NCBI GenBank assembly: GCA_027576995.1
Contig: JANBQC010000488.1
Coordinates: forward strand, 1 to 21,634
DNA length: 21,634 bases
From: Dimargaris cristalligena
Lineage: Eukaryota; Kickxellomycota; Dimargaritomycetes; Dimargaritales; Dimargaritaceae
Reading direction: 5' to 3'
Positions 1 to 8,623 of the stretch are shown here, piece by piece. A program made the translations under genes and the position numbers. Numbering within the stretch: position 1 is the stretch's first letter; each line of letters starts with the position of its first letter. The notes under the pieces were generated by a model. The model had not been told where the DNA came from. It saw only the letters and a program-made list of their open reading frames with translations, and made no database searches.

Positions 1-620
1 AATCACTAATATTTTAATAAAATACATTTTTAAAAAATAAATTGAAATTCAAAATAATAGCTATATTGTCCATTATTGAAATCCAAAAGCCAAAAATTGA
101 AAATCTACTTTATTATTATATCCAAAATATTTCCTTTATTACTTCAAATATATATTTTTTACCGGAATTATGATTTTGCACCTTGAAATTATTAGAAAGG
201 ATCACTCTATCACTGTGAACCATTTGAACCTGGGTACCAACTCCACCAGCAGTGTTGCTCTCCTACTTAGTATTGGCCCATTATTTAGCTACTTTTCCCC
301 CAGCAATACCTATTGTAACAGCTTCTATTAGTTTCATAGTTCTATTATTAACATTGCAATAGTTTTATCTGGAATGTATTGCTAACAAAACCAAGAATGG
401 TTTACTTTCAATTATGTGTGTCTCTTCTTGAAAATGCAGTCAGTATTTCTATAGTATTCAAATTTACATTTAAAATACATCAGAATCCTATAAAAGAAAC
501 CAACAAGGCATCTACCCATTGAAGTTCCCATATTATTTCAATGTTATTATTCATTTTTAATAAAACCTTTATTATCTTCACTAGTATTTAAGTACCTTGT
601 TAATTGTATCTATTTGTTCT
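1..620. other. AT-rich stretch, no gene seen
   Basis: This stretch is visibly far richer in A and T than the rest of the window, with many A and T runs, and changes to near-balanced composition around 600-700. No ORF of note, RNA gene or repeat unit is visible. It could be an AT-rich intergenic block, an old decayed element or the flank of something beyond the window edge; the sequence does not decide. Confidence 0.5.
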
Positions 621-1457
621 CTACGATTATACCCATTCTCTACCTTGAGTACCAACACTCGCAAGACTCTCCAATCTTGTCAAGCTAGGACCCTATATTG
701 CGGTACCAAAGCTGCTTAAGAAGGACGTCCTGGCTGTTTTACTGATTCCCAAGCCTAACACATCGAAGGCGGAGTTATCCAGTGCTACAAATTATCTCTA
801 CCCATATTAGTTGGACTGATTCGGCCCAAAGTGGATGAGTTGAGCTCCAGTGAATTCGTCTGAATAACGAGTCCGTATTTTAGTCACCAGTACCCACCAT
901 TGAGTAAACCTGGTGGTATAGAGGTAGAAACGCCTGCAATCCTTAATCCTAACTAATTTAATAGTGCACCACCACCACCACCTGGCTGGTGATGGATTGT
1001 ACTGGGAAGTGCCCCTCTTGAGCTTGACAATCGCCCGCCCAGATGGCTGCTGCTAAAGGCCGTAGCACCTAATTGATACATTTATCAGTATCTAGGCCGA
1101 GTTTTCCTAGTCACAGTGATTACTGTACCAGTCTAGACAAGCACCGTATTTCGATGAAGGCAGCTTCGGTATATTATAGCCGACTATGCGATTCGCCCGC
1201 CAATGGCTGGAATCCCCCGGACTGTGAACCGCTGAGTCATATGCGATGGTATTTGGTCTCTTGGGTATCTCCAATCTCACCAATGAAAGGAGAGGCCATC
1301 GCCTACTAGATCGCAGTCCCGCTGCAACTTAACTCAGCTTGGAGAAGGGAATGGAAGGACCGGTTAAGCGAGCTCCAAGCAGCTGGGTAGAGGAGATAGT
1401 GGATACACAAATCCCCGCCCACCAAAGACAGGAGCCATTAGTAAGGGAGAGCCACGC
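621..1457. other. gene-free stretch before the promoter-like module
   Basis: Composition is near balanced. A 78-codon open frame at 1073-1309 has no ATG start and no recognisable content. A short CACCAC run lies near 966-981. A Gcn4-type core at 1232-1240 is listed separately. I see no other functional signal. Confidence 0.4.
1232..1240. promoter_or_regulatory. Gcn4/AP-1-type site, CTGAGTCAT
   Basis: The 7-bp core TGAGTCA (the complement of TGACTCA) is intact, and eight of nine positions match the Gcn4 response element ATGA(C/G)TCAT. It lies about 220 bp before a perfect copy at 1458. A 7-bp core is expected two to three times by chance in a window of this length, so on its own it is weak evidence; the pairing with the perfect site makes it worth listing. 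Confidence 0.3.
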
Positions 1458-1492
1458 ATGAGTCATAAAAAGGATTCAGTCACCTATATAAA
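1458..1492 (+). promoter_or_regulatory. promoter-like module: perfect Gcn4 site plus TATA box
   Basis: Positions 1458-1466 read ATGAGTCAT, the full palindromic Gcn4 response element, and 18 bp later 1485-1492 read TATATAAA. That spacing and order fit a plus-strand RNA polymerase II promoter activated by a Gcn4-type bZIP such as the one encoded at 4798-5868. Downstream to about 1660 the plus strand is pyrimidine-rich, as the leaders of the two supported plus-strand genes are. The 9-bp element is expected about 0.2 times by chance in this window. What is transcribed from it is not clear: only ORFs of 12 and 31 codons follow at once. Confidence 0.45.
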
Positions 1493-1717
1493 GGGGTGGC
1501 CCGGTCTGGACTGGAGACTATCCTACACCCCTTATTTTATACATTTCAACCGCATTCTCATTTACTACCTATTTGCTTGTGTGTCTGGTGCTTTGTCTAT
1601 AATCGTTTCGACCATTTTACCCTTTGGGTAACCCCGTATTATCATTTCTTTGGCACCAGGTAGTCACTACATGGATACTGTATTTCTCACCGGAGGCTTA
1701 TCTATGTAGAGAGTGGT

Positions 1718-1813
1718 ATGGCTATTTTATCTTGGACATACACATTGAGTGGCCGCATTTATGAGCCCCGGGATATTCTAGCCGTAACCCAGCTAGCTGC
1801 TAACAAAACCTAG
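1718..1813 (+). CDS. possible 31-residue small ORF after the Gcn4/TATA module
   Basis: An ATG at 1718 with G at -3 and +4 opens a 31-codon frame that begins MAILSWTYTL and ends at TAG. It is preceded by a 12-codon ORF at 1671-1709. Both lie 180-320 bp after the TATA box at 1485, where the first ATGs of a transcript would be. There is no recognisable domain and no clear poly(A) signal close behind. ORFs this short occur readily by chance; the only support is position. The pair could instead be uORFs of a spliced gene, or lie in a non-coding RNA. Confidence 0.15.
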   Translation: MAILSWTYTLSGRIYEPRDILAVTQLAANKT

Positions 1814-4190
1814 ACAGACCCCAACTGACTTCTGGAACAGATACCCAGTTGCCCTGGACCGATTTCCTATACTGTGTTCCAAGTCGACCGGGGTGACGTG
1901 GTGTCCGACACAGGTTAAAGCCCGTCGGTCGATTGTCGAAACCGGGGTTAGTTGGGCCATGGGGTTATTATCAGCGCCTAAGCCGGTGGCTGCGATTGAG
2001 GTCCATGCGAGGGGCTGCGGTGGTAGGATGAAACGGGTAGTGGCGTGTGAATCGGACGGGGTAAGCTAGGCAAGCAACTACCAACATTACATGGGACCGT
2101 CGATGGATCGGTTACCGCCATGGGAGGTTTGAGCAGGCCAGAGCGGGTGGGACTGGTGAAGGGCAACGGCGACACACATGGTTTGGCGGATAGGTCGGAA
2201 AGGATTTGGTTTCTCATTGAAAAGGAAGAATACTCGTTGCCAGATTATCTGCAAGCCACCAGCTTAATGGCCACGTAGTCCGACATGGATACCACTGGGC
2301 CCCCTCATCCAACAACCTGCGGCTGTCGTCGTTTCTGAAACGACTACCTTATTTCAGGTGACTTCACACTTATTAGTATGTTCCACTACGGGTATTTGGA
2401 GTGGTTCACCACCAATACGAAAACTAGTTAAGCGGGGCCCGGAGTTTAGTGCACAAGACAGGTGATAAACTGAGAGTGGGAGTGCTGATCCTATTGAGAG
2501 TGAGGAGAGGAAGGGGATGGTGTCAAGGCATAGTGTCTTTAGACCGGGGCATAAAGGGTTGATCACAGCATATACACATTAAAGAAATAATACCCCAATG
2601 TCTGTGTGAATGCAGCATATAGTCGGAGGGAGTGGGGGACAGCGGCTCCACTGACGCCGGAGTCTCCATTCACCTCCCCAGTTCTAGACACACATCACCC
2701 GCATTATCCCGGCCTTTATATATATACTATTTTGTTATAACCTTCAGCAAGGCAGGACGGTTAAAGCATGGGTTATCTTAACTACGTAGTACAGTGCAGC
2801 TGAATATGAGGGGGAGAAGCTTGGGTTATGGTTTACCTTTGCACTAGCCAGGGGATTCATAGATAGTTAGATATATACGTGCTTAGGCCTATAGCGGATA
2901 ATGATCTTGTCTTTTGTCACACCCTCCTCCATCCCCTTACAGTTGATTAGTTGTATTCGCCGGGTGGCTGTGCAGCGCGGGGCTCGCTGCGAAGGCGGGT
3001 AGTACTAGGTCAGGGATCATTAAGAGGGCCCCGTTTATTAATAACAGGCTCCAACGAGGCGGCTGCCAGTTGGAAGGAGGGGCAGTGCCGTTTGACCTTA
3101 CAATGACCTTCTGACCAAGGCCCATTTTACCATACCCACTCGGGTACTGATTAGAGGAGGAGGGGAAGCCCTGATTGATAAAAATAGAACTATAGGCGGA
3201 TATAGACTTACAATCAGCGTGCGTGTGTGTGGGCCTCGCGTTGCCCCATTCCCCAAGTTTTAGCGGTGGTCGGCTCTATGGTGGATTTCCTCCACCATCC
3301 CAATTAGACGATGGCCAATCAGTCAGCGTCCGAGACCGCCACTGACGGAGGGTATCGCGCGTCTTGCTTAAGTCAAATGGTTAACAATACAGGGCCGCCT
3401 CTCCTCTCTTGAACCATACGACATATACACCTACAGATATATATATGTGTGCCCACCACACTGATCCACCGGCGATGATAAGGCGGTTGACGTGGGGGGG
3501 ATCCCTCGGTGGCCAGCCAATGGTTAGGCCCGAGGCTACTACTCCCAGCTGGTCCGTTTTGGGACATGGTATGACGGGAAAAAGATAGCCCATGGTAATT
3601 GCCTAATCCGGAAACCTAAACTAATTAGCCTAGTTGCCATTTTGTAGTACTTACCCGTCGATTTGAGGCTCGGTCCGAGTGCGAGGGAGGGAAGGGAAGG
3701 GAGTGAAGAGCCGCCTCCGTGGCTAACGCTTCGACTTTCGTAGGAGTTGACCTACCTGATGGGTACTGCATTGATATCAGTGTATGCGGGAGAGAGTGGG
3801 CCCCTTTTATTAAGTGTATGCATGTATGCGCATGTACTAGAGAAGTTGCCCCTCCATCAGCACCAGCGATGTAGGCCGCGGGTTTTCTTCCCACTCTGCA
3901 ATCCAGTCTGTCCCACCAATTGCCTGGCTATAAGGGTTAGCCAATCAGAGCTGATGGTGAAGACCACCACCGTTCCCGCCTCTGGGGGGCGAATCCAGCC
4001 AATTAGCGAAGCGTGAACTTAGTGAGGGTGTTATGATTGAAAGAGTGAGGCCAAGAAGCCCACCCGTGTATATCTCTGTAGAGTGGGGTTTCCCTCCTCC
4101 CTCCCTCACTGCTCAGTTACCTACAATGTGATTGGCTTGACCTTCCCCCACAGCATAGTTGTTATCCCTCACTGGTCGAAGGGAGTGTGT
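1814..4190. other. long stretch without a recognisable gene
   Basis: Open frames here are all under 90 codons, in mixed orientations and without domain content. The longest clean ATG-started one is minus-strand 1978-2217 (79 codons, Ser/Pro-rich), which I do not trust as a gene. Short (TA) tracts occur near 2718-2730 and 3440. No tRNA, repeat family or transposon signature was seen. Confidence 0.4.
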
Positions 4191-4207
4191 GGGGGGGGGG
4201 GTTTTTT
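4191..4207. repeat. homopolymer tract, G11 followed by T6
   Basis: Eleven consecutive G and then six T lie about 75 bp before the presumed TATA box of the bZIP gene. Homopolymers of this kind are slippage-prone and can exclude nucleosomes, but no function is shown by the sequence. Confidence 0.8.
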
Positions 4208-4279
4208 GCCTATGGCAGTGGTCCCCCTCCTCTCTCTATCTATCTATTTTCTTCCCCCGACTGGGAGCGGCGGCGGTGG

Positions 4280-4294
4280 ATGACTGTCATATAA
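4280..4294 (+). promoter_or_regulatory. bZIP core promoter: ATGACTGTCAT palindrome fused to TATAA
   Basis: Positions 4280-4290 form a perfect 5+1+5 palindrome of two Gcn4 half-sites (ATGAC, T, GTCAT), and its last T begins TATAA at 4290-4294. The TATA lies about 100 bp before the first uORF and about 500 bp before the bZIP ORF, and is followed by a pyrimidine-rich stretch (4321-4360) suitable for initiation. The half-site spacing is one base longer than the CRE form (ATGACGTCAT), so binding by the gene's own product is speculative. The TATA assignment is the firmer half. Confidence 0.4.
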
Positions 4295-4393
4295 GGAGAC
4301 CATCTGCCGCCCCTCCGTTGCTCTCTTACTTTTCCCTAAACTCTCATTTACACACTACACCATAAGCCCTTTACTACGCATAGCCTGCCCAAC

Positions 4394-4405
4394 ATGTCCG
4401 CTTAA
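4394..4405 (+). promoter_or_regulatory. uORF1 of the bZIP gene, three codons (M-S-A)
   Basis: ATG TCC GCT TAA is the first of only three ATGs between the presumed TATA and the bZIP start. A very short, 5'-proximal first uORF is the hallmark of Gcn4-type leaders; yeast GCN4 uORF1 is also three codons. In that system the first uORF permits 40S subunits to resume scanning after termination. The downstream gap of 135 nt to uORF2 leaves room for reinitiation that depends on ternary-complex supply. The role is inferred from the family; the ORF itself is plain in the sequence. Confidence 0.6.
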
Positions 4406-4540
4406 ACGCCCCCGCGTTTTGTTTTCCGTTTTACGAATTACATCCTAAGTTTCCTTGAACTTTCGTGTAGTCAACCATTGCGTTTTCAACATTACTTCAC
4501 CACATTCCCCTTCTCTCACCAACTAACCTGATTGCCCACC

Positions 4541-4639
4541 ATGGCTCTCTCTCCCGATTACAAGGAACCCCTTCCACCATGTCGTCCTAACCAACTGCAA
4601 ACACCCTCTTCGGAGACCTCCTTACTCAACCAATACTAA
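4541..4639 (+). promoter_or_regulatory. uORF2 of the bZIP gene, 32 codons
   Basis: The ATG at 4541 sits in a near-ideal context (CCCACC before, G at +4) and opens 32 codons beginning MALSPDYKEPL, ending at TAA 4637-4639, 158 nt before the bZIP start. In Neurospora cpc-1 and Aspergillus cpcA the second, longer uORF is the inhibitory one, capturing reinitiating ribosomes when amino acids are plentiful. Strong context, position and length fit that role here. The peptide sequence itself resembles nothing I recognise. Confidence 0.6.
4579..4590 (+). promoter_or_regulatory. uORF3, three codons (M-S-S), out of frame inside uORF2
   Basis: ATG TCG TCC TAA lies wholly within uORF2 in another frame, and its ATG also has a strong CCACC context. 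Ribosomes that skip the uORF2 ATG would meet this one 38 nt later and terminate 207 nt before the bZIP ATG. This makes a two-layer barrier. I know of no nested arrangement exactly like this in described Gcn4/CpcA leaders, but cannot search. Confidence 0.5.
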
Positions 4640-4797
4640 CCACCCCCTCGCTTCAACCGGAACTTCCGTTCGAACTCACCCCGTCGCATAACCCCGCTAT
4701 AGTCGATTGTCACTCTTACCCACCCAAAACCCCTTTAAGCACTCCTTTCTATTTAAATTCTTTACATACACGGACTTTACTTTCCTTTTTCCCCGTC

Positions 4798-5868
4798 ATG
4801 AACTCCTCCGCCAATTCAACCATGAAGTTTGCCAAGATTCTGCCCCATCCCGCCAAGCCCGTTGCTCCCGCTCCGGTGCCATCCCCTGCGGCTTCCGCGG
4901 CTCCGTCTAGCCCCGCCCCTCTGGCCGATCTGCTGTCCCTGGTCGACCCCAGTCTCTTTGCCAACCTGGACTCCGTCTCGGCTGGTGTCCAGACTACCTT
5001 TGATGACTGGGTTTCCCCTGTCGACTACAGCTTCCTTGATTCGCCCGTCTTGAGCGACGTCACCGCGGTGCAGTCCCCTTCCGCCTTCTCCATCGATTCC
5101 TTCTCGGGTAACACCTCCCCCATCTCTGGTTCCTCGCCTCTGCTGTGCTCGTTGACCCACCCCTCCCAGGACGCCGTCACTGCCGCTGCCATGGGTGCTC
5201 TGTTCCAGTTTACCTACCCGGCTTCTTTCGACGACCTGGCCGCTGCGCTTCTGACTCCTTCCTCCCCCCACTGCATTGGCTCCCCCGAGAATGTCCTGAC
5301 CCCCACCAGCCTGGCCGCCTCCCCCCTGATTCTCTCCCCCGAGATGAAGCCTGCCGCTTCCCCTGTGGACCAACCGACTGGTGACTCTGCTGTCTCCGCC
5401 ATGCTTACCCGCAAGGCCAACCCCGCTACCCAAGAGGATCTAATTCGCAAGCGCCAGAACGACTTCTTAGCTACTCTCCCCCCGGAAATTGCTTTGAAGC
5501 GTCGTCGTACTGTGGCTCTTAAGAAGGAATCAGCCGTCCTGCCCAAGCCTAACAAGGTCGAAGAGGAGATCCCCTCCACGCCGACCCCCGAGATGGATTC
5601 CACTTCCGGTGACCCCGCCTCACTTAAGCGTCAAAAGAACACTGACGCTGCTCGTCGCTCTCGTATGCGCAAGCTTCTGCGCGTCGAGTCCCTGGAGGCT
5701 AAAGTTGTCGACTTGGAGACCGAGAATACCACTCTCGCCACCAAGCTTGCCTATCTCGAGTCCGAGAAGGTCCAGACCAAGGAGACTGTGTCCACTTTGA
5801 TGGAGCAGATCCGCTCTCTTGAGCACCAACTGATTTGTGCGAACCAGGCATTGACCGGCTCCTTTTAA
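4798..5868 (+). CDS. Gcn4/CpcA-type bZIP transcription activator
   Basis: An intronless 356-codon ORF encoding a nuclear activator of the general amino acid control family, expected to bind TGA(C/G)TCA sites as a dimer. Residues 20-42 are Ala/Pro/Ser-rich. Acidic-hydrophobic clusters at 46-82 (with FDDW at 68-71) and 141-152 (FDDL) look like activation segments. Many SP/TP sites fill 80-265, possible phosphodegrons by analogy with yeast Gcn4. The C-terminus is the bZIP: basic region 277-293 with the signature N281, A284, A285, S288, R289, nearly identical to Gcn4; zipper d-position leucines 299, 306, 313, 320; and the a-position Asn310 typical of Gcn4-like parallel dimers. Regular a/d hydrophobics resume at 331, 334, 338, 341 and 345, so the coiled coil may be longer than in Gcn4. 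Synonymous codons are strongly C-biased. M1 has G at -3; M9 (4822) has a stronger context, so the true start could be either. The leader with uORFs indicates translational control by amino acid starvation. Confidence 0.93.
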   Translation: MNSSANSTMKFAKILPHPAKPVAPAPVPSPAASAAPSSPAPLADLLSLVDPSLFANLDSVSAGVQTTFDDWVSPVDYSFLDSPVLSDVTAVQSPSAFSIDSFSGNTSPISGSSPLLCSLTHPSQDAVTAAAMGALFQFTYPASFDDLAAALLTPSSPHCIGSPENVLTPTSLAASPLILSPEMKPAASPVDQPTGDSAVSAMLTRKANPATQEDLIRKRQNDFLATLPPEIALKRRRTVALKKESAVLPKPNKVEEEIPSTPTPEMDSTSGDPASLKRQKNTDAARRSRMRKLLRVESLEAKVVDLETENTTLATKLAYLESEKVQTKETVSTLMEQIRSLEHQLICANQALTGSF

Positions 5869-5871
5869 TGC

Positions 5872-5883
5872 AACGCCGGCGTT
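5872..5883 (+). repeat. perfect 12-bp palindrome just after the bZIP stop
   Basis: AACGCCGGCGTT begins three bases after the stop codon and runs into a T-run, resembling a bacterial intrinsic terminator in shape. In a fungal Pol II gene this is not expected to terminate transcription. Two further short hairpins follow in the same 3' region: TATCG/CGATA at 6068-6080 and GTATCC/GGATAC at 6143-6158. Any of them could be chance. Confidence 0.7.
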
Positions 5884-6188
5884 TTTTTATTTATTTTTCA
5901 ATTTCACTTTATTATTTAACCATGACATAGTATAATTTTATCATAGTAACGATTCCCTTTCCTTTCATCGTTTTTTATATACTCTTTCCTTCCTCTTTCA
6001 AGCCGTTGTAGCCACTTCCTTTTCTCTCTACTCATCTCCCGTGGTTATCAGTTTCAATCGTGTCGGATATCGTCGCGATACAGTCGACTTTAGTTTCCCT
6101 CGTTGTTTCTCCCTTCCCTTCATTGCGGATCACTGGGCATTCGTATCCTTTCGGATACCATGTGCTGCAGTTTGTTTTCAGCTGATGG

Positions 6189-6198
6189 AATAAATAAA
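6189..6198 (+). terminator. poly(A) signal of the bZIP gene (overlapping AATAAATAAA)
   Basis: Two overlapping AATAAA hexamers lie 321 nt after the bZIP stop, followed by a T-rich stretch. This is the first canonical signal downstream and gives a 3' untranslated region of about 340 nt. Cleavage site position is not determined by the sequence alone. Confidence 0.55.
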
Positions 6199-7716
6199 CT
6201 TTTTGAAAACCCAAACCTTAAAATTATTTAGAAATGTGGGGTTGTATTATTTTGTGACTAGTACTAGCGATGTAGGTCTTGAATACTATATTTTTGTTTT
6301 TTTGGGACTGCTGGGAGGACCTCCGTTGTTTATTTCGTTTTAGTTGGCATCCGTCGACTTTAAGCATTGTAGATAAAAGGGCAATAGATCTTCGGTTGGG
6401 GGACTCTGGGATGGACTGCCAAGATAAACAAACATGACTTCAGTTGAATATATATATATATATATTTAAAAAGTAATATGTTGGACTCGAAACAGTTGTT
6501 ATGCTAGATCTAAGTTGATACAATACTGGAATTGGAGTTGATATTGGTATTCGTAGTGGTATAATCTTTATGGGGGAGGGGGGTATCGGACATTTACCAA
6601 CTGTCTGGTGAGAACTTAGAGATGCCAGTCCCAACAATAATGCAAACAATTACCTTAACTAATCTGTCGATTTCAGCAGCAATAGCGCAGTCCCTTCCCA
6701 CCTTTTACGAGTGGAGATTGGCGAGGTCCACGGGGTCCCTATTGTAATCTACATAATGACTATTCCACCTTGGTGACTTTTGGCTGCCCGGGCCTACGGT
6801 CGAAGAATAATACTTGGGTGTGTGTGAGGACGATTCTTGTATCGATCCTTGTACTCCCAACTCTCCCACTCTTTGCCAATGCTAGGATTATGTATGTCTT
6901 TAACTTAGATATGGGTACATCTATCCAGGTCAAGCGCATCGACACGGTGTTTCCAAGTGGATGCCTCGAATTCCCTTTCCCTCTATTATTTACCGCGATT
7001 GAATTCCATTGGGGAGGGGTGTTGGTCCTCCCCCCCTCCACCCTTCTTGGTCCCAAAATCAATCTTCCGACCATTTTGATCTTCTAGGATCATCTCCTTT
7101 GGCCCACCACGATACCAACGCAGAAGGTAAAGGGACGTTCCTCTTTTTTCTTCTTGTTTTCCGTCTTTTATTAACACCAACGGGTATAACCATTGTCCAT
7201 AGATTCCATTAATTTTTATTTCAACGTCAAGAGGAGAATGACTACCGCTGTGGGATTAAAGTGGAGGCCAGAAGGGTTTATTGTCCACAGTGTATGTCTT
7301 ACTCGGGGATAATCCGCCTTTCCAACCTATTATTTATCTCACATGGCCCTGACCTGTGCGCTAATATATATATATAGATATATTTACCTAATTAATGAAG
7401 GCCTGGGGAGATTCCCGGGGAGCTCTATTCCAAATTCAACAACACGTCTTCCAGCAATTAGTGGCTATTAGACTCCCTTGGATGACGGAATGGCACGGAT
7501 CTTGGTGTAGATGTTGCCTATGGTTATGTATGTGAATGTGAGGCGGAGAGATACTGGGGAATTCGACCTGGATATCTAAACCGACCGGCAACACGTTCCT
7601 TTGGCTGGTCCGGGATGAATTTACTTAAATACGGACATCTGTCCACACGGTTGCCAACAATACAAACCAGTTCGCCTACCCATTCTCTCCCTTGAATCGC
7701 TGCCCACCCGTTTCCC
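6199..7716. other. intergenic stretch between the bZIP and the unknown gene
   Basis: It contains an (AT)9 microsatellite at 6448-6465, a shorter TA tract with an AGATAT interruption at 7364-7382, and opposing open frames of about 105 codons near 6770-7087 that overlap each other and start at non-ATG codons. No domain, RNA gene or mobile element is recognisable. From about 7860 the plus strand becomes pyrimidine-rich toward the next gene. Confidence 0.4.
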
Positions 7717-7725
7717 ATGACTCAC
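7717..7725 (+). promoter_or_regulatory. Gcn4-type response element ATGACTCAC
   Basis: Eight of nine positions match ATGACTCAT and the 7-bp core is intact. It lies 352 bp before the start of the unknown gene at 8078, a distance usual for fungal upstream activating sites. If functional, the unknown gene would be in the general amino acid control regulon of the bZIP encoded 2 kb upstream. A single core can be chance. Confidence 0.35.
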
Positions 7726-8077
7726 ACCTTCTTATCCCGCTACGCATTGTTCCTCTAAACCGGTTTAGCAATGCAATATTGGCATTACCCCGTCCCCGCT
7801 AACCGGCATTCCCGTCCTTTATAGGCGATATCCCACGGCCTTACCAGGGTCCTGATTCCACCTGTTCCTTTCCGAGCATTTTCCTTTTTCTATTGTATAA
7901 TAAGCATCCATCTCCTTCCGACCCTCCCCTTCACCTTCAGCAGCCTCATTTCAAATCATATTTTTCACATTATATATTGTCATCGCCACCACCGTTTACG
8001 ACTGCAGTGGTAGTTGCCACCTTAAACACCCCCACTTTCCCCTCTTTTTTATCCACCACTCGACTGGCAGGCTCACC

Positions 8078-8587
8078 ATGTATTATGGTTATAACAGTCC
8101 TATTTCACCCACGGACGAATCGGGGGATCCCATCTCGTCCACCACCACAGCCTCAAAGCCCATTACCCCCGCCATCGATATCATGGTTGAGGCTCTGGAC
8201 AGCTTCAATTTTTGGAGCAACTTCCAGGTTATGCAATACCATTCGGGTCTCACTCACACGGACTACGTTGCCTGCCCCCTCGGTTCGGCCGCCCTCTGCA
8301 TCCAATGGACCTCAGCCCAACCTTCGGAATGTACGCTCTACTACCTGGGTTTGGAAGCCGATAGTCGGATCCAGCATGAAGTGAATGTGGTCCTCGAGGC
8401 TTCCCAATTCAAAGAGTGCCTCACCGATATTTGGGTCATTGATCCGGCCCGGGTCGACCGCATGTGGGAGTACCGGCGCGATTCTACGCTGGATAAGCAA
8501 TTTCGCAATGCGGGACTGGACATTTTCAAGACCTTCCCGCATTGTAGTTATTGGCGCAATGCCAGGGCTTCCAGCGATACCAATTAA
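8078..8587 (+). CDS. uncharacterised 169-residue protein
   Basis: I do not recognise this protein. It is an ATG-started ORF with a good context (CTCACC before the ATG) after a pyrimidine-rich leader, with a TATA-like TATAATAA near 7896 and AATAAA 157 nt after the stop. Third codon positions favour C, as in the bZIP gene, which supports real coding. The first 30 residues are Ser/Thr/Pro-rich and likely flexible. Residues 35-160 look like one compact globular domain rich in aromatic residues, with cysteines in ACPLG, LCIQW, SECTL, KECLT and PHCSYW contexts. No signal peptide, membrane segment, zinc-finger spacing or repeat is evident, so a soluble intracellular protein is likely. A Gcn4-type site lies upstream. 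Shorter overlapping frames on both strands are shadows of it. Confidence 0.75.
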   Translation: MYYGYNSPISPTDESGDPISSTTTASKPITPAIDIMVEALDSFNFWSNFQVMQYHSGLTHTDYVACPLGSAALCIQWTSAQPSECTLYYLGLEADSRIQHEVNVVLEASQFKECLTDIWVIDPARVDRMWEYRRDSTLDKQFRNAGLDIFKTFPHCSYWRNARASSDTN

Positions 8588-8623
8588 GCACGATACCTGA
8601 ATTATGCCCATACCAATATATAT

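Noticed and set aside
200..240. Resemblance to a tRNA B box on the minus strand (GGTTCAAATGG)
   Set aside because: The invariant CC end is missing and no acceptor or anticodon stem can be built around it.
1978..2217. 79-codon Ser/Pro-rich minus-strand frame
   Set aside because: It has an ATG start and plausible codons but nothing else; no domain, and no poly(A) signal or promoter could be assigned.
4816..5433. 205-codon minus-strand frame opposite the bZIP ORF
   Set aside because: It is a Gly/Arg-rich antisense shadow created by the strong C-bias of the bZIP codons.
7893..8384. 163-codon plus-strand frame overlapping the unknown gene
   Set aside because: It starts at TTG in the leader, has Ser/Pro-rich leader-like content and competes with a better ATG-started, codon-biased frame.
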